A stretch of DNA of 64,000 nt from Girardinichthys multiradiatus (Eukaryota > Chordata > Actinopteri > Cyprinodontiformes > Goodeidae), in the NCBI RefSeq assembly GCF_021462225.1, contig NC_061811.1:23311163-23375162 (forward strand), read 5' to 3'. The notes below the pieces were generated by a model. That model saw only the letters and a program-made list of their open reading frames with translations. It made no database searches and had not been told where the DNA came from. How positions within the stretch are numbered: the first letter of the stretch is position 1; each line of letters begins with the position of its first letter. The position numbers were made by a program, and so were the translations under genes. Below, piece after piece: positions 13,291 to 24,235 of the stretch.

Positions 13291-14559
13291 TATTTTGGCC
13301 CACTGTGCAAGTATCGTTGCTTGGAGACTATGTAAGCCACAAACAAAGAACAGTTGAACAGGAAGGACAAGAAAATGCAGACATAAATTAAAAATGTTGA
13401 AAAATCACACATAAGCAATGCTAAGGAATGATAAAAAGAGCATGTGCAAGTGTTTGTGTTCTCCTTGTTCTGTGGCAGAAATACATCCAAAAACGATGTT
13501 CTCAAAGCCAAAATGAACTTCCTTAAGTGGAGTGGCTCTTCTATGGACATTGTTAAAGCTGTTATTCTGAGAACAACTCACACTCTGATGTAAGACATTC
13601 CTGTTAACATTTTTCACTTTTTCCTCCGTATGCTCTCTCTTTATTTAGTTATTCTTCATTCCTTAGTCAAAATAAGTCTTCTTAACTGGATATTCAAGTC
13701 ATCTCTGGGTTCATCATTGTCGTCATCTCTATTTGTTTGGATCTAACAAACAATAAAATTAGATAACTATAACTATGTCAATGCTATAAAACTGTGATGT
13801 ATTGTGTGCATTAAAGAACTTTTGCAGAATTGAATGTGTACATCCTTGTTCTTTCTGTTGTGAGAAGGTCCTACTTTTTTTACCTGACACTTACTTATAC
13901 TCTGCACCGCTCTTTCCTCATGCTCTGTTTAATCCCACATGGCACTCCCTCCCTCCCTAAATTTAAGATGTTGTAAACACACTCAAGCCTTTCCCTCTTT
14001 GGAAACTCTCAGGAACATCAGAGGGGTCCCTGGCTCTCTTACATCTCTTGGCTGCATCATTCCTCTGGGCAGTCACCCAACTGGCTGCGAGTCCGCTGCC
14101 CTGACCCTGAACCTTGAGTAAGAGAGGTTAGCCAAGGGCCAGCACCAAGGCTGAGATTGGGTGTGGTGGCAGAGGTCAGGATGGTGGAGGCTGTGGGGGA
14201 GACAGACAGCTATTAAACACAACAGAGGAAGGCAGCTCAGGATGTGTCTTTTGTAGCTGGCTGGTACTTGAAGGTATCAGACGTCACTCCCACAGATGAG
14301 AGACAGGAGGTCCAGCCAACAGCTGAATCCTGTAAGGGTTGAAAGGGTTGGGTGAGGGTTTTTACGAGGTCAGGACAAAGTTAGGACAGGGTCAGGGGTT
14401 GAGTAATCGCTTTTCTCAGTTTTACATTGGAACAATTGTTCCTCACTAGCGTTAATAAACTCTCACAACGTCTACAAGGAGTCTCCAAAGTCTAGATGAG
14501 ACAAGGTTGCAATGTAAACTAACCTTAGCCTATAGTGTCTAACAAATATGCACATTATA
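13291..14559. other. Intergenic, unassigned
   Basis: GC-richer at 13960-14400 with GGGTTGGGTGAGGGTT-like runs; no gene recognised. Confidence 0.5.
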
Positions 14560-15122
14560 TTATGTTACAACCAAAAAAAAAATTACTTTCTGTGTTTGAG
14601 TGCATTTTGTGACAAAATGTTGATGAGTAATGTGAATTAAAAGGTTAATGTTGTTTTTATTTTTTTTTTATTGGAATTCTATAGGCCAGAAACTTGGTCT
14701 CATTTGACCAGAGCACCTTCTCCTGCATGTCAGCTGTGTCACCAACATGGCTTGTGGTAAACTACAAATGGGACTTCTCATGGCTTTCTTTCAGCATTGT
14801 CTTTTTTTCTTGAAACCTTTACCATTATGGTCTGAATTGTGTTAGATTTTCAAAACCTGGGATATGGTTTTATAACTCAACCCTACTTAAGATAACATTA
14901 TTTCTGACCTTTCTGTTATATTCTTTGGTCTTTATAAAGCTATTTGCTTCGAATATTCTGTGACTAACCTCTGAGGCTTTTACTGAGCAGCTGAATGTAT
15001 ACTCTGTTTTACTTTCCTGCCATTTCACATAAATCATAAAATACGTTAAATGCAGTACATTAAGGTGCTTATAATGTCTCAAGGTAATAGGGTGTGAATA
15101 CTTTTGCAAGGCACTGTACACA
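14560..15122 (-). mobile_element. Tc1-like fossil, internally deleted
   Basis: It opens at TTATGTTACAACC, contains antisense transposase-region sequence (CTTGGTCTCATTTGACCAGA at 14694) and ends TGAATACTTTTGCAAGGCAC at 15099-15118. Confidence 0.7.
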
Positions 15123-15847
15123 GAATAACATGCATTCTTCCAAAGAAACCTCAAGTTGAGGCATGATGATCATCGTACCCTCCAAATGACCCAATGTCTT
15201 CTACCGACACCTCCTACCTTCCAATCCTCCAGCCGTCCAACCTCTCCACTGTTGCTTCCCTTGTTTCATTTTCATTACAACCCTCCTGTGGGGACTTGAA
15301 CTTGTTGCCCTGTCTGAACTGAGGTGACAGCTCACTAAATCACAACCTTTTAGTGGTCTTTTTTTATATACTTTAATCACTAGACTCCAGTTACCAGGAA
15401 TATTAAGCTCAGTACGTGGAATTCTCCTCGTAAAAGAAAAAAAGCGGACCACTGATGTGCTTCCCATGGCAGCAACACTGCTAGAATTCATCTTGTTCCT
15501 GCTGAGACAGTGGGTCATGGGTGTAACAGTGTGTGGTGGGGGCTAGTTGGGTGGAAGAAAGGTTGTTGGGGAGTGGGGGTCGGTTGAGTCCAGTATGGGT
15601 GACAATCAATCGCTCAGCAGCAACAAGTTTTAGGCTATAAATATGAGGTCATCTCCCATCTAGGCGACAGTTTCTCATCTTGGGATGCATGTTTTGATGA
15701 TGGTAGCAGGCCTTGGATTTTGTTTGTTATTTATGGTTAATCACAGCTTCAGGAATGGTTTGGAATGATTGGAGGCTATCTTTCACACACAGCCTGTCAC
15801 AGCTTAAAAGTGTGCACACTCTTGGCTTGCACAAGAAAACTGTGGAA
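15123..15847. other. Intergenic, unassigned
   Basis: Contains GTGGGGACTTGAACTTGTTG (15289), faintly like an antisense tRNA B box, but the rest of a SINE is missing. Confidence 0.4.
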
Positions 15848-16025
15848 ATACAGGTTCTTGCAAATGTTTTCATACCCCTCGCCCCTATTGACCAAAATAG
15901 TAGTGCATGATTGTGAAGTGAAAGTAAAAAAGCACAGATAGTTATCAATTTTTTTAAGAATAAAAATCCCATCCTCAAGATGAAAACTGGTGGTGGCAAC
16001 ATCATGCTGTGGGGATTTTCATTTC
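15848..16025 (+). mobile_element. Tc1-like fossil, short
   Basis: It opens TTCTTGCAAATGTTTTCATA and then jumps to a transposase segment, AAAACTGGTGGTGGCAACAT then CATGCTGTGGGG, which corresponds to the GGGSIMLWG block. Confidence 0.65.
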
Positions 16026-16029
16026 CATT

Positions 16030-16219
16030 TACAGCATTCAGTGTCGTTCTCCACTCTTCCCTCAGTATATAAGCTCATTGGTTTTTATTGTTCATTGCTG
16101 GATTCTTCCGTTGGACTGGGCATTACTTTCTCTGTTACTCTATCCATCACACTGCCTGTTTCCCTGTGTGTGCGCCATGTCCGGTTCGCCTTGCTCGAGA
16201 CCTGTATGTTTTCTTTATT
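16030..16219. repeat. Left part of an older interspersed repeat split by the AGGCCCGAGCA array
   Basis: The stretch ending CTGTATGTTTTCTTTATT, followed after the array by TTATTATTGAACCC and CCGAGTTCCTGTCTGCACC (to about 21230), resembles one continuous fish repeat end that I remember. Assignment is from memory only. Confidence 0.35.
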
Positions 16220-17202
16220 AGGCCCGAGCAGCAAAGCGCTGCGAAGGCCTATTGTAATCGCTCTGTTTATTAGGCCCGAGCAAGAAAACTGCAAGGGCCT
16301 ATTGTAATCGCAGGAATTCTTATTCTTTTTTTCATTTGGTCATTGCGGGGCAATATGGGGACTTTGCCATACCCCAAAAGTCACCAAATTTCACCCAAAA
16401 TTGTCCCCCAACGAAAATTATTGATCCTTAATGTCGTCATAAGTGGGCGTGGCCAAACCACTCAGCCACGCCCCCAAACGTGAGATAGCCCGAACCGTAA
16501 GTCGTACAGATCTGAAATTCGGCACAATGCTAGAGCTCCTCAAATCAAGAAAAAAAGTCTCTTGGGGGTATGCCCTAAAACGCACAGGAAGTCAGCCATT
16601 TTGGGTCAAAGGCCGATTTTTGGCCGTTTTTCACTGTTACTCACCTCAAACTTTAACGAACTCCTCCTAGGGATTTTAAGCTATCGCCTTCATATTTGGT
16701 CAATATGCAGATAAGGGATGGGGGATTAAAAGTTATCAAAATTGTGAGTTTTTGACCATGTTTAGGAGGCGTGGCCGGGACACGAACTTGGCGTTCGTGC
16801 CAAAAGTGAAAAATTGCAATAACTTTCCCAAAATAAATCCAAATCACACCAAAGTTGGCATGAAGGAGGACATTCGGGTTCCCGACAATCCTCTGGGGTC
16901 ATATGCTGACATCATCAAAGCCACGCCCCCTCAGAACAGGAAGTCACTTTTTTCACTTGGACAGGTGCCTCTCTGACCCTATTCACCCAATCAACTTGAA
17001 AGTGTGTCAGAAGACAGATAACTAGAGGGTCTAACTTCGTTTGAAGCACAGTAACTTTTCATAAAAGGGCGTGGCCGTGGCGGCGCGGCGAAGTCAGACG
17101 TCACGCCATGGCCATACTTTTGGCTCTAATTTCCACATAGATCATCTGATCCCCAACAGAGATCTGATGACATAATCGGTGGGCGTGGCCTAATTCGTCC
17201 AC

Positions 17203-17217
17203 AGCGCCCCCTAGAAA
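17203..17217 (-). promoter_or_regulatory. CTCF-like motif, partial (12/15)
   Basis: The minus strand carries CTAGGGGGCGCT but lacks the CCA start. It is in the first 775-bp internal copy. Confidence 0.35.
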
Positions 17218-17818
17218 CTTTTTACAAATCAGCCCCAAGCCATGCTTTGACCGAGGATTCTGAAATTTGGTACACATATGTAACTTCTCAGGACCTACAA
17301 AAAAGTCTCGGAGCATTGGTCCAAACCCAACAGGAAGTCGGCATTTTGGATTGAAGTTGCCATTTTGACCCTGTTTTGGCCGTATCTAGCCCGCATATGT
17401 GAGCGAACTCCTCCTACAGCTTTTGACTTACAGACTTCAAAATCAGTATACTCTTAAGGCATTGGGGATCAAAAGTTATCAAAAGCTTTTGGATACATGA
17501 AAGCGTGTGGGTGTGGCCACGCCTCAAAAGATGACTTTTCGCCATAAAACACTAAATTGACTTAGCTCCTACAAGGAAAGTCACAGACACACAAAACATT
17601 CTGGTATTGATCCACATCTGGCCCTGAACAATATTCAATGGTCACATACTGCCATCATCTAAGCCCCGCCCCCTCAGAACAGGAAGTGTCATGTTTTACT
17701 GTGAAAGGTCCAAATTTCACCCCTGTTACCTAATCAACACGAAACTGTCCCCAGTGACAGATAACAAGATGGTCTAAGTTGGTTTGGGACGCAGAGACTT
17801 TAGGCGGGAAGGTGTGGC

Positions 17819-17880
17819 CATGGCGGCGTGGCGAGGACAGACGTCACGCCATGGCGGCGTGGCGAGGACAGACGTCACGC
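17819..17880 (+). repeat. Perfect 31-bp tandem duplication
   Basis: CATGGCGGCGTGGCGAGG and the following 13 bases occur twice without a mismatch (17819-17849, 17850-17880). The surrounding repeat copies are diverged, so this duplication is recent. Confidence 0.9.
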
Positions 17881-18012
17881 CATGGCCTTACGTTTGCCTG
17901 TGATTTCCACATTTCTAAGCCGATCGCCACCAAACTCAATAGGATTGATACTGGTCCAGCCCCCTAAAGATTTCCAGTGAAAAATGTGGTGGGCGTGGCC
18001 TAATTGCTCCAC

Positions 18013-18027
18013 AGCGCCCTCTAGGAG
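18013..18027 (-). promoter_or_regulatory. CTCF-like motif, partial (13/15)
   Basis: The minus strand reads CTCCTAGAGGGCGCT. It is the equivalent site in the second 775-bp internal copy. Confidence 0.4.
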
Positions 18028-18777
18028 CACTAAAACAACCAGCCCCAAGCCATGCTGTGTCCGAGGTGTATGAAATTCATTACACTTATGTAACTTCTCA
18101 GGACCTACAAAAAAGTCTCTTGGACCCATTGTCCAAACCCCACAGGAAGTCGGCCATTTTGGATCAAAGCCGCCATTTTGTCTCATTTACACACGTCGAA
18201 TCTGAGCAAACTCCTCCTACAGCTTTTGACTTACAGAAATCGAAATCAATCAGTATGGTCTTAAAGCATTGGGGATCAAAAGTTATCAAAAGCTTTTTGC
18301 TACATGAAAGTATGTGGGCGTGGCTAAGCCTCAAAATCTGACTTCTCGCCATGAAATACGAAACTCTTATAGTTTCTACAAATAAAGTCACAGATACATG
18401 AAACCTTCTGGGATTGATCTACCTCTGGCCCTGAACAATATTCACTGATCAGATGCTGACATCATCGAAGCCCCGCCCCCTCAAAACAAGAAGTGTCATG
18501 TTTCACTTAGTGTGGGCCATATTTGATCTCCTTCAACTAATTAACATGAAACTGTCTCCAATGACAGATAACACGCTAGTCTAACTTCATCTCCAGTACT
18601 GACAGGTTTGGCTGGAGGGTGTGGCCGTGGCGGCGTGGCGAAATCTGATGTGACGCCATGGCGATACGTTTGCCTCTAAATTATACATGCAGGGTCCGAT
18701 TTACTCCAAACTCAATATGGTTGATATTTGTCAGCCCCTGAACAGCTCTATTACATTACATATGAATTTGCCTCAAC

Positions 18778-18792
18778 GGCGCCCCCTATGAC
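18778..18792 (-). promoter_or_regulatory. CTCF-like motif, weak (11/15)
   Basis: The minus strand reads GTCATAGGGGGCGCC. It is in the first 257-bp tandem copy. Confidence 0.25.
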
Positions 18793-19034
18793 ACTTCAAG
18801 AGCTCTAGCTCCCTCATGCCCGATCGGATCCACTTCAAACTTACTGTACATCATCATGGATCAAAGCTGGACATGTTGACACAGTCAACACATTACATCA
18901 CTTTAGCCCCGCCCACTAAGAAACACATGACTGTAGCTTCAATATGGAAGGTCCGATTCACTCCAAACTGAATATGGTTGATCTTTGTCAGCCCCTAAAC
19001 AGCTCTATTACATTACTTTGGAATTTGCCTCAAC

Positions 19035-19049
19035 GGCGCCCCCTACGAC
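19035..19049 (-). promoter_or_regulatory. CTCF-like motif, partial (12/15)
   Basis: The minus strand reads GTCGTAGGGGGCGCC. It is in the second 257-bp tandem copy. Confidence 0.3.
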
Positions 19050-19288
19050 ACTTCAAGGGCTCTAGCTCCCTCATGCCAGATCGGATACACTTCAAACTTA
19101 CTGTACATCATCATGGATCAATGCTGAACATGTTGCCACAGTCAATTGACGACATTATTGTAGCCCCGCCCACTAACTAGCAAGTGAGTGCAGCTTTCAT
19201 CGGGAAGGTTGTATTTCACCCAAATTTTGAACATTTCTTGCCAGAGCAGAATTTAACATTATCAAATAAGGTATAAAAGGTGGCTCGC

Positions 19289-19303
19289 AGCGCCACCTAG
19301 TGG
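19289..19303 (-). promoter_or_regulatory. CTCF-like motif, 15/15 match (unit A)
   Basis: On the minus strand it reads CCACTAGGTGGCGCT, which matches the CTCF core CCASYAGRKGGCRSY at every position. It lies near the 3' end of unit A. Binding is inferred from the motif only. Confidence 0.6.
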
Positions 19304-20740
19304 GAACATGCGGAATTGATTGGCGGGCTCCTCGGTGGCGTGGAGGAGGCGGTGCAAGGCTCCCGCGGTGGCTGCACAGGCCAAGCGGTGCTTGGCTGCG
19401 AGGGCCGCACAATGGTGCTTGCAGCTTTAATTAGGCCCGAGCAGGAAAACTGCAAGGGCCTATTGTAATCGCTCGAATTCTTATTCTTTTTTCCGCTGCC
19501 TCTTTGCGGGGCAATATGGCGACTTTGCCATGCCCCAAAACTCACCAAACTTCACCCAAAATTGAAATTCTTGATCCTTAATGTTGTCGTCAGTGGGCGT
19601 GCCCAAACCACTTAGCCACGCCCCCAAACGTGAGATAGGCCGAACCGTAAGTCGTACAGATCTGAAATTTAGCACAATGCTAGAACTCCTAAAACCAAGA
19701 AAAAAAGTCTCTTGGGGGTATGTCCTAAAATGCACAGGAAATCGGCCATTTTAGATTAAAGGCCGATTTTTGCCCGTTTTTCACTGTTACTCACCTCGAA
19801 CTTTAACTAACTCCTCCTAGGGATTTTGAGCTATCGGGTTCATATTTGCTCTACATGCAGTTAAGGGATGGGGGATTAAAAGTTATCAAAATCGTGAGTT
19901 TTTGGCCATATTTAGGGGGCGTGGCCGGGGCACAAACTTGGCGTTCGCGCCGAAAGTGAAACATTGCAATAACTTTCCCAAAAAAAATCCAAATCACACC
20001 AAAGTTGGCAGCAAGGAGGACCTTCGGGTTCCCGACAATCCTATGGGGTCATATGCTGACATCATCAAAGCCACGCCCCCTCAGAACAGGAAGTCACTTT
20101 TTTCACTTGGAAAGTTGCCTCTCTGACCCTCTTGACCCAATCAACTTGAAAGTGTGTCAGAAGGAGGAGCGAACTCCTCCTACAGCTTTTGACTTAGAGA
20201 CTTGAAAATCACTCAGTATACTCTTAAGGGATTGGGGATCAAAAGTTATCAAAAGCTTTTTGATACATGAAAGCGTGTGGGCGTGGCCACGCCTCAAAAT
20301 ATGACTTCTCGTCATTAAACACTAAATTTATATAGCTCCTACAAGGAAAGTCACAGACAAATGAAACCTTCTGGGATTGATCTGCCTCTAGGCCTCAACA
20401 ATATTCACTGATCAGATGCTGACATCATCGAAGCCCCGCCCCCTGAGAACAGGAAGTAGCAAGTTTTCCTTTACAGAGTCAATGTTTGATGTTCTTCACC
20501 TAATCAATGTGAAAATGTCCCAAGTAACAGATAGCATGATGCTCTTAGACAGTCGACAGTACTTACTGCTTTAGCTGGAGGGTGTGAATATGATAGCGTG
20601 GCGAATTCTGATGTCACGCCACGGCCATACGTTTGGCTCTAAATTACATATGCATGGTCCGATTCACTCCAAACTGAATATGCTTGATCTTTGTCATCCC
20701 CCAAACAGCTCTATTGGATTACATTTAAATTTGGATCAAT

Positions 20741-20755
20741 AGCGCCCCCTAGGAC
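20741..20755 (-). promoter_or_regulatory. CTCF-like motif, partial (12/15)
   Basis: The minus strand reads GTCCTAGGGGGCGCT. It is in unit B at the place matching 18778. Confidence 0.3.
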
Positions 20756-20994
20756 ACTTCAAGGGCTATATCTCCCTCACACATCATCGGATCCACTTGA
20801 AATGTAGTATACATGATCATGAGTTAATGATTGACATTTTGACACAGTCAATTGATGATGTCGTTTTAGCCCCACCCACAAACAAACAAGTGAGTGCAGC
20901 TTCCATCTGGAAGGTCCGATTTACTCGAAATTTTGAATGCTCTTTGCCAGACTGAAACTCTGCATGACCAAAGATTATATGACATGTTGCTCAA

Positions 20995-21009
20995 AGTGCC
21001 ACCTACTGG
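20995..21009 (-). promoter_or_regulatory. CTCF-like motif, 15/15 match (unit B)
   Basis: On the minus strand it reads CCAGTAGGTGGCACT, a full match to the CTCF core at the position equivalent to the unit A site. The two sites differ at three bases, all tolerated by the consensus. Confidence 0.6.
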
Positions 21010-21133
21010 CGACGTGTTGAAGTGACGCGGTGTCATCGTATGTAGGAGGCGATGCCAGGCTCCTGCGGTCGCTCAACAGCCCAAGTTGCGCTGAGGGGTG
21101 CGAGGGCCTTCAAAGCTGCTTGCAGGTTTCTAG

Positions 21134-21235
21134 TTATTATTGAACCCTTTATAATGCTCATCCCGAGTTCCTGTCTGCACCTTGGTCCAACTCAAAACCT
21201 CAACATGATACTATCACATGAAGTCAAACTAAAAC
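21134..21235. repeat. Right part of the older repeat split by the array
   Basis: Continues the 16030-16219 piece after the shared TTATT: CTCATCCCGAGTTCCTGTC, TGCACCTTGGTCC and AAAACCTCAACATGA follow in the order expected for that repeat end. Confidence 0.35.
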
Positions 21236-23249
21236 CAACGGTACTTTGTGGTTATGATATGACTCAATGGAACACTTCAATGATATGAAAACTTTAGCCA
21301 GGAACTGTATACTATTTTCAATAAGAGAGTTTTCTTTTCTTTTTGCTAATTAATCTTCCATTAAGTAAGATGGATCTAAATTTATACCAAATTATTTTCC
21401 TTTATAATTATTTCTTCCATCTATATATTATTTACCTTCTTTAAACAGTCACTCTTCTCAACACTCTCTGTCTTATTTCTTCTTCCTCCTTTTATTTTAT
21501 CTCCAACTGAGCATTAATCCTTGTCCTCCCTGGAGAAGCCCACTCAGAGCAGCAGTAATGGTATTTAGAGACTGTTGACATTGGACAATTCGTTAGATAA
21601 ATATCCCCAAATCAAAACCACAAGACAAATGGCAGGCCTGAACTCTGTCTTCTGGCAGTGGATTTACCGGTGTGGCTCAGCTGTGGCCAGCTTTCCAGCA
21701 ATGGTGACGTCTTACAATTTGAAGAAATGAAAAAATGTGGAAGCAGAAGGAAGGCACGGAGCAATGGAAAAAATAGGGCATCTTAGCTTCATCTTTAGAA
21801 ATTATGCAAAGAAATAAAGAAGAAAAAAAAAATAACTCATTAACCAGGTGGTGGCTTTAAATATTGGTGCTCATGACATCATGTTGAGGTGGAAGCACAC
21901 AGACAGCCCTCACAAGCAGACAAGGCCACATGGCTTTGACAAGCTATCTACACACACTCAACACCAAACCACATGTATACACACAAAAACACACAGATAT
22001 ACAGGCCCTGCTTGACAACCACCAAGTTGCCTTGGCACTGGTCAGACTGGAGCGGTTCGTGAAAAGCAAAGGAGACTCACGAGAGAGTTGGGGCTTTTGT
22101 GTTTGTGGAGTGTCACACTTCATCACGAGGGAAACCCGTAACAGGCCCGGGAAGACCTTTGAAGCTGTGGGAGGGGTGTGTGGGAATCGCCTCTGTGGCT
22201 ACCTCTGATGTCAGATTCAATATTCTGATTGCAGGCCATTTCCTGGATTAGGATTGTGTTTGTCGGCTGAAAGGGAAACTGTCAGGGGGGATAGTATATC
22301 AGAGAGCAGACGAGCTAATCACCGAGTCCCACTAGACAATTTGCAGATTATAAACGTTTTCCCCAATACTGTGATGCTTCTGTTTGTATTTTACAATGGC
22401 ATCCATATAAACTGAAGCTTTTATGCTTTATATTTTGTATCTTTGGCTACTCTTTTTTGCATACCTTCTAAAAGTGTTCATATGTTTTATGGTTATTAAT
22501 AATGATAATGAACTAAACAGACTGCAAGACATGTGGTTTCTTTTGAGGACTTATTTAATGTTTGATTTGGATAAAACTTCAAGTAAACCATATATCTGAG
22601 GAGTTTGGATTTCTAAACTGAGAATGTCTTTGTATATACTTAAGAGTAGTTTTAGACAGCAGGATCAGGTGAAAGCAATGCATGCAGTTTGCTTTGACTC
22701 CTTGATAATTAGAGGAATGGTGGCACACTGTAACAGACCACATCCTTTTGGCCGGAACTTCACAAGCCTCAACCACTAAAGCCCTGATTTGATTCTATGA
22801 GGCTAGTAGCAGGGAAGGACAATCTAATCAGGGAGAATTATGCAGGAAAATACATTTGTCCTTAGACAATAAGGGATGGTTGGCTGGCTTGGCTGATGGG
22901 AAGTTTCCATTTGTAGTGCACTGCGTGGATAAGGAATTAGTGATTTCTTTTAGATTTATTTTGAAAGTCCTGGTTAAGGCAAAAACTTTCCATTAAGTGC
23001 AATGTTTATTTTTGTACAAGCAGATATAAACTGCCAGTCCATTAGAGCAGCATTGTTTTTTCCCCAATCCCACCAAACCTTTTACAGCATACTTATTTTG
23101 ATTCTGCTGGATTTTGACAAAATGACCCATTCCTGTACATCCTGGCTGTCCAGAAATGGTTTTACTGATTATGTGCCTTACCACATCTTCCATATTAAAC
23201 AATAACAAGATGTAACACGCATTCTTTGCGGCACTAGAGGCCTTTGTTT
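21236..23249. other. Intergenic, unassigned
   Basis: AT-rich with CA-rich stretches near 21950-22000. No homology recognised. Confidence 0.5.
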
Positions 23250-23420
23250 TGTCATTTTTGTTGAAGGTTGGCAGACAGGAAATGGGGTGAAGAGAGGGGG
23301 AAGACATGCAGCACAGGTTGCTGTGGCTGTGACTCGAACCAGGGGACAATCGCGTCGAGGGCCGAAGTCTCTCTATATATGGGCCACACACTACCGCCCC
23401 GCCAAATTTGCATCCCTGTT
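23250..23420 (-). repeat. tRNA-derived SINE, antisense
   Basis: On the minus strand GGCGGTAGTGTGTGGCCC is followed about 50 bases on by GGTTCGAGTCAC, a B-box match to GGTTCGANNCC. The body is CCTGTGCTGCATGTCTTCCC. Typical of fish tRNA SINEs. Confidence 0.65.
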
Positions 23421-23659
23421 TTTGCCTTTCCAGTTGCATTTCTCTTATTTGATTTCATAAGGTGAGTTAGGGGGAAAAAAGGGGGAAAACTGGTTCTGCC
23501 AAATCCTGCATGCAAAAGTTGCATCAAGCAGACTTATGAAATCCGAGGCCAAAGCAGTCTTCTACCCCTACAGGAAGTAACAAAAATACAAATATGCCAA
23601 TGATGTGTTTTTAATACATATTGTTCATGTAATAATGTTCAAAGCTGAACAAGCTCCAC

Positions 23660-24235
23660 CTACCATGCCTTGCGAAAGTTTTCAACTGTCACTGCACGTC
23701 ACTCTGATCTCACCATACCAATGGGAAGCACAGTGGAGAAAGCATCATGCTGTAGGGAATCATTTTGTTCAGTTGGGACAAGGAAACTGGTCACAGTTGA
23801 TGGTAGGCTGGATGGAGCAAAATAAGGGGCAATCGTTGAAAGAGACATGTTACAAGCTGCAAAAGACTTGAGACAGGGACATACGTTCAATGTCCAGCAA
23901 GACAGCGACCCTAAACATACAGCCAGACAAAATGGAAAAGTTTGGGTCAAGGCATTTTTATTTTTTTGATATATTACATATAAGCTTTACCATTAATATT
24001 TAGCTTTCAGGTTTGATTACTGAAGAGGATCGCAGGACTAAACACCTGTGAATCTGTGAACCAATCCCATGTTTCTGAAACAATGCCCTAGATGTGCTAA
24101 ACTGTTAAAGGCATTCTTTGTTTCACTTTACACTTTAACTTCTTTGTGTGGATCTGTTACACAAAATGCCCAATAAAATACATTAAAGTTTGCTGAAATC
24201 CACTTTGAGATATGTTCATGACTATATTTCTGAAT
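23660..24235 (+). mobile_element. Tc1-like fossil, sense copy with large deletion
   Basis: The 5' end is CCATGCCTTGCGAAAGTTTT. The transposase region from AAGCATCATGCTGTAGGG (23740) through CAGCAAGACAGCGACCCTAA (23896) corresponds to SIMLWG to QQDNDPK but has many stops. The 3' arm has CACTTTAACTTCTTTGTG then CCCAATAAAATACATTAAAG. Confidence 0.75.

Larger units (their letters stand above)
16272..19432 (+). repeat. Unit A of the AGGCCCGAGCA repeat (3.16 kb)
   Basis: The first about 740 bp match unit B closely. Two internal tandem copies follow with starts at 17103, 17878 and (diverged) 18656, at spacings of 775 and 778 bp, each opening with the ACGCCATGG motif. A 257-bp tandem pair (from about 18693 and 18950) comes next, and the unit ends GGTGCTTGCAGCTTTAATT. 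Confidence 0.8.
16220..21133 (+). repeat. Head-to-tail array of a GC-richer non-coding repeat (AGGCCCGAGCA family)
   Basis: Three starts of the same repeat lie in tandem: a 52-bp stub (16220-16271), a 3161-bp unit (16272-19432) and a 1701-bp unit (19433-21133). Every start reads AGGCCCGAGCA and then, after a short spacer, GGCCTATTGTAATCGC. The block is flanked by TTATT at 16215-16219 and 21134-21138. It has no transposase or long reading frame. GGGCGTGGCC boxes and GCGCCCCCT motifs recur throughout. I recognise it as an abundant teleost repeat but cannot assign a class. Confidence 0.85.
19433..21133 (+). repeat. Unit B of the AGGCCCGAGCA repeat (1.70 kb, internally deleted)
   Basis: Collinear with unit A up to GTGTGTCAGAAG (about 20163), then joins sequence matching 17401 onward and 18330 onward of unit A. 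So it lacks about 390 bp and one 775-bp internal copy. It ends GCTGCTTGCAGGTTTCTAG. Confidence 0.78.

Noticed and set aside
16443..18391. Several 60-105 codon frames
   Set aside because: All lie within the non-coding AGGCCCGAGCA repeat and are not conserved between its internal copies.
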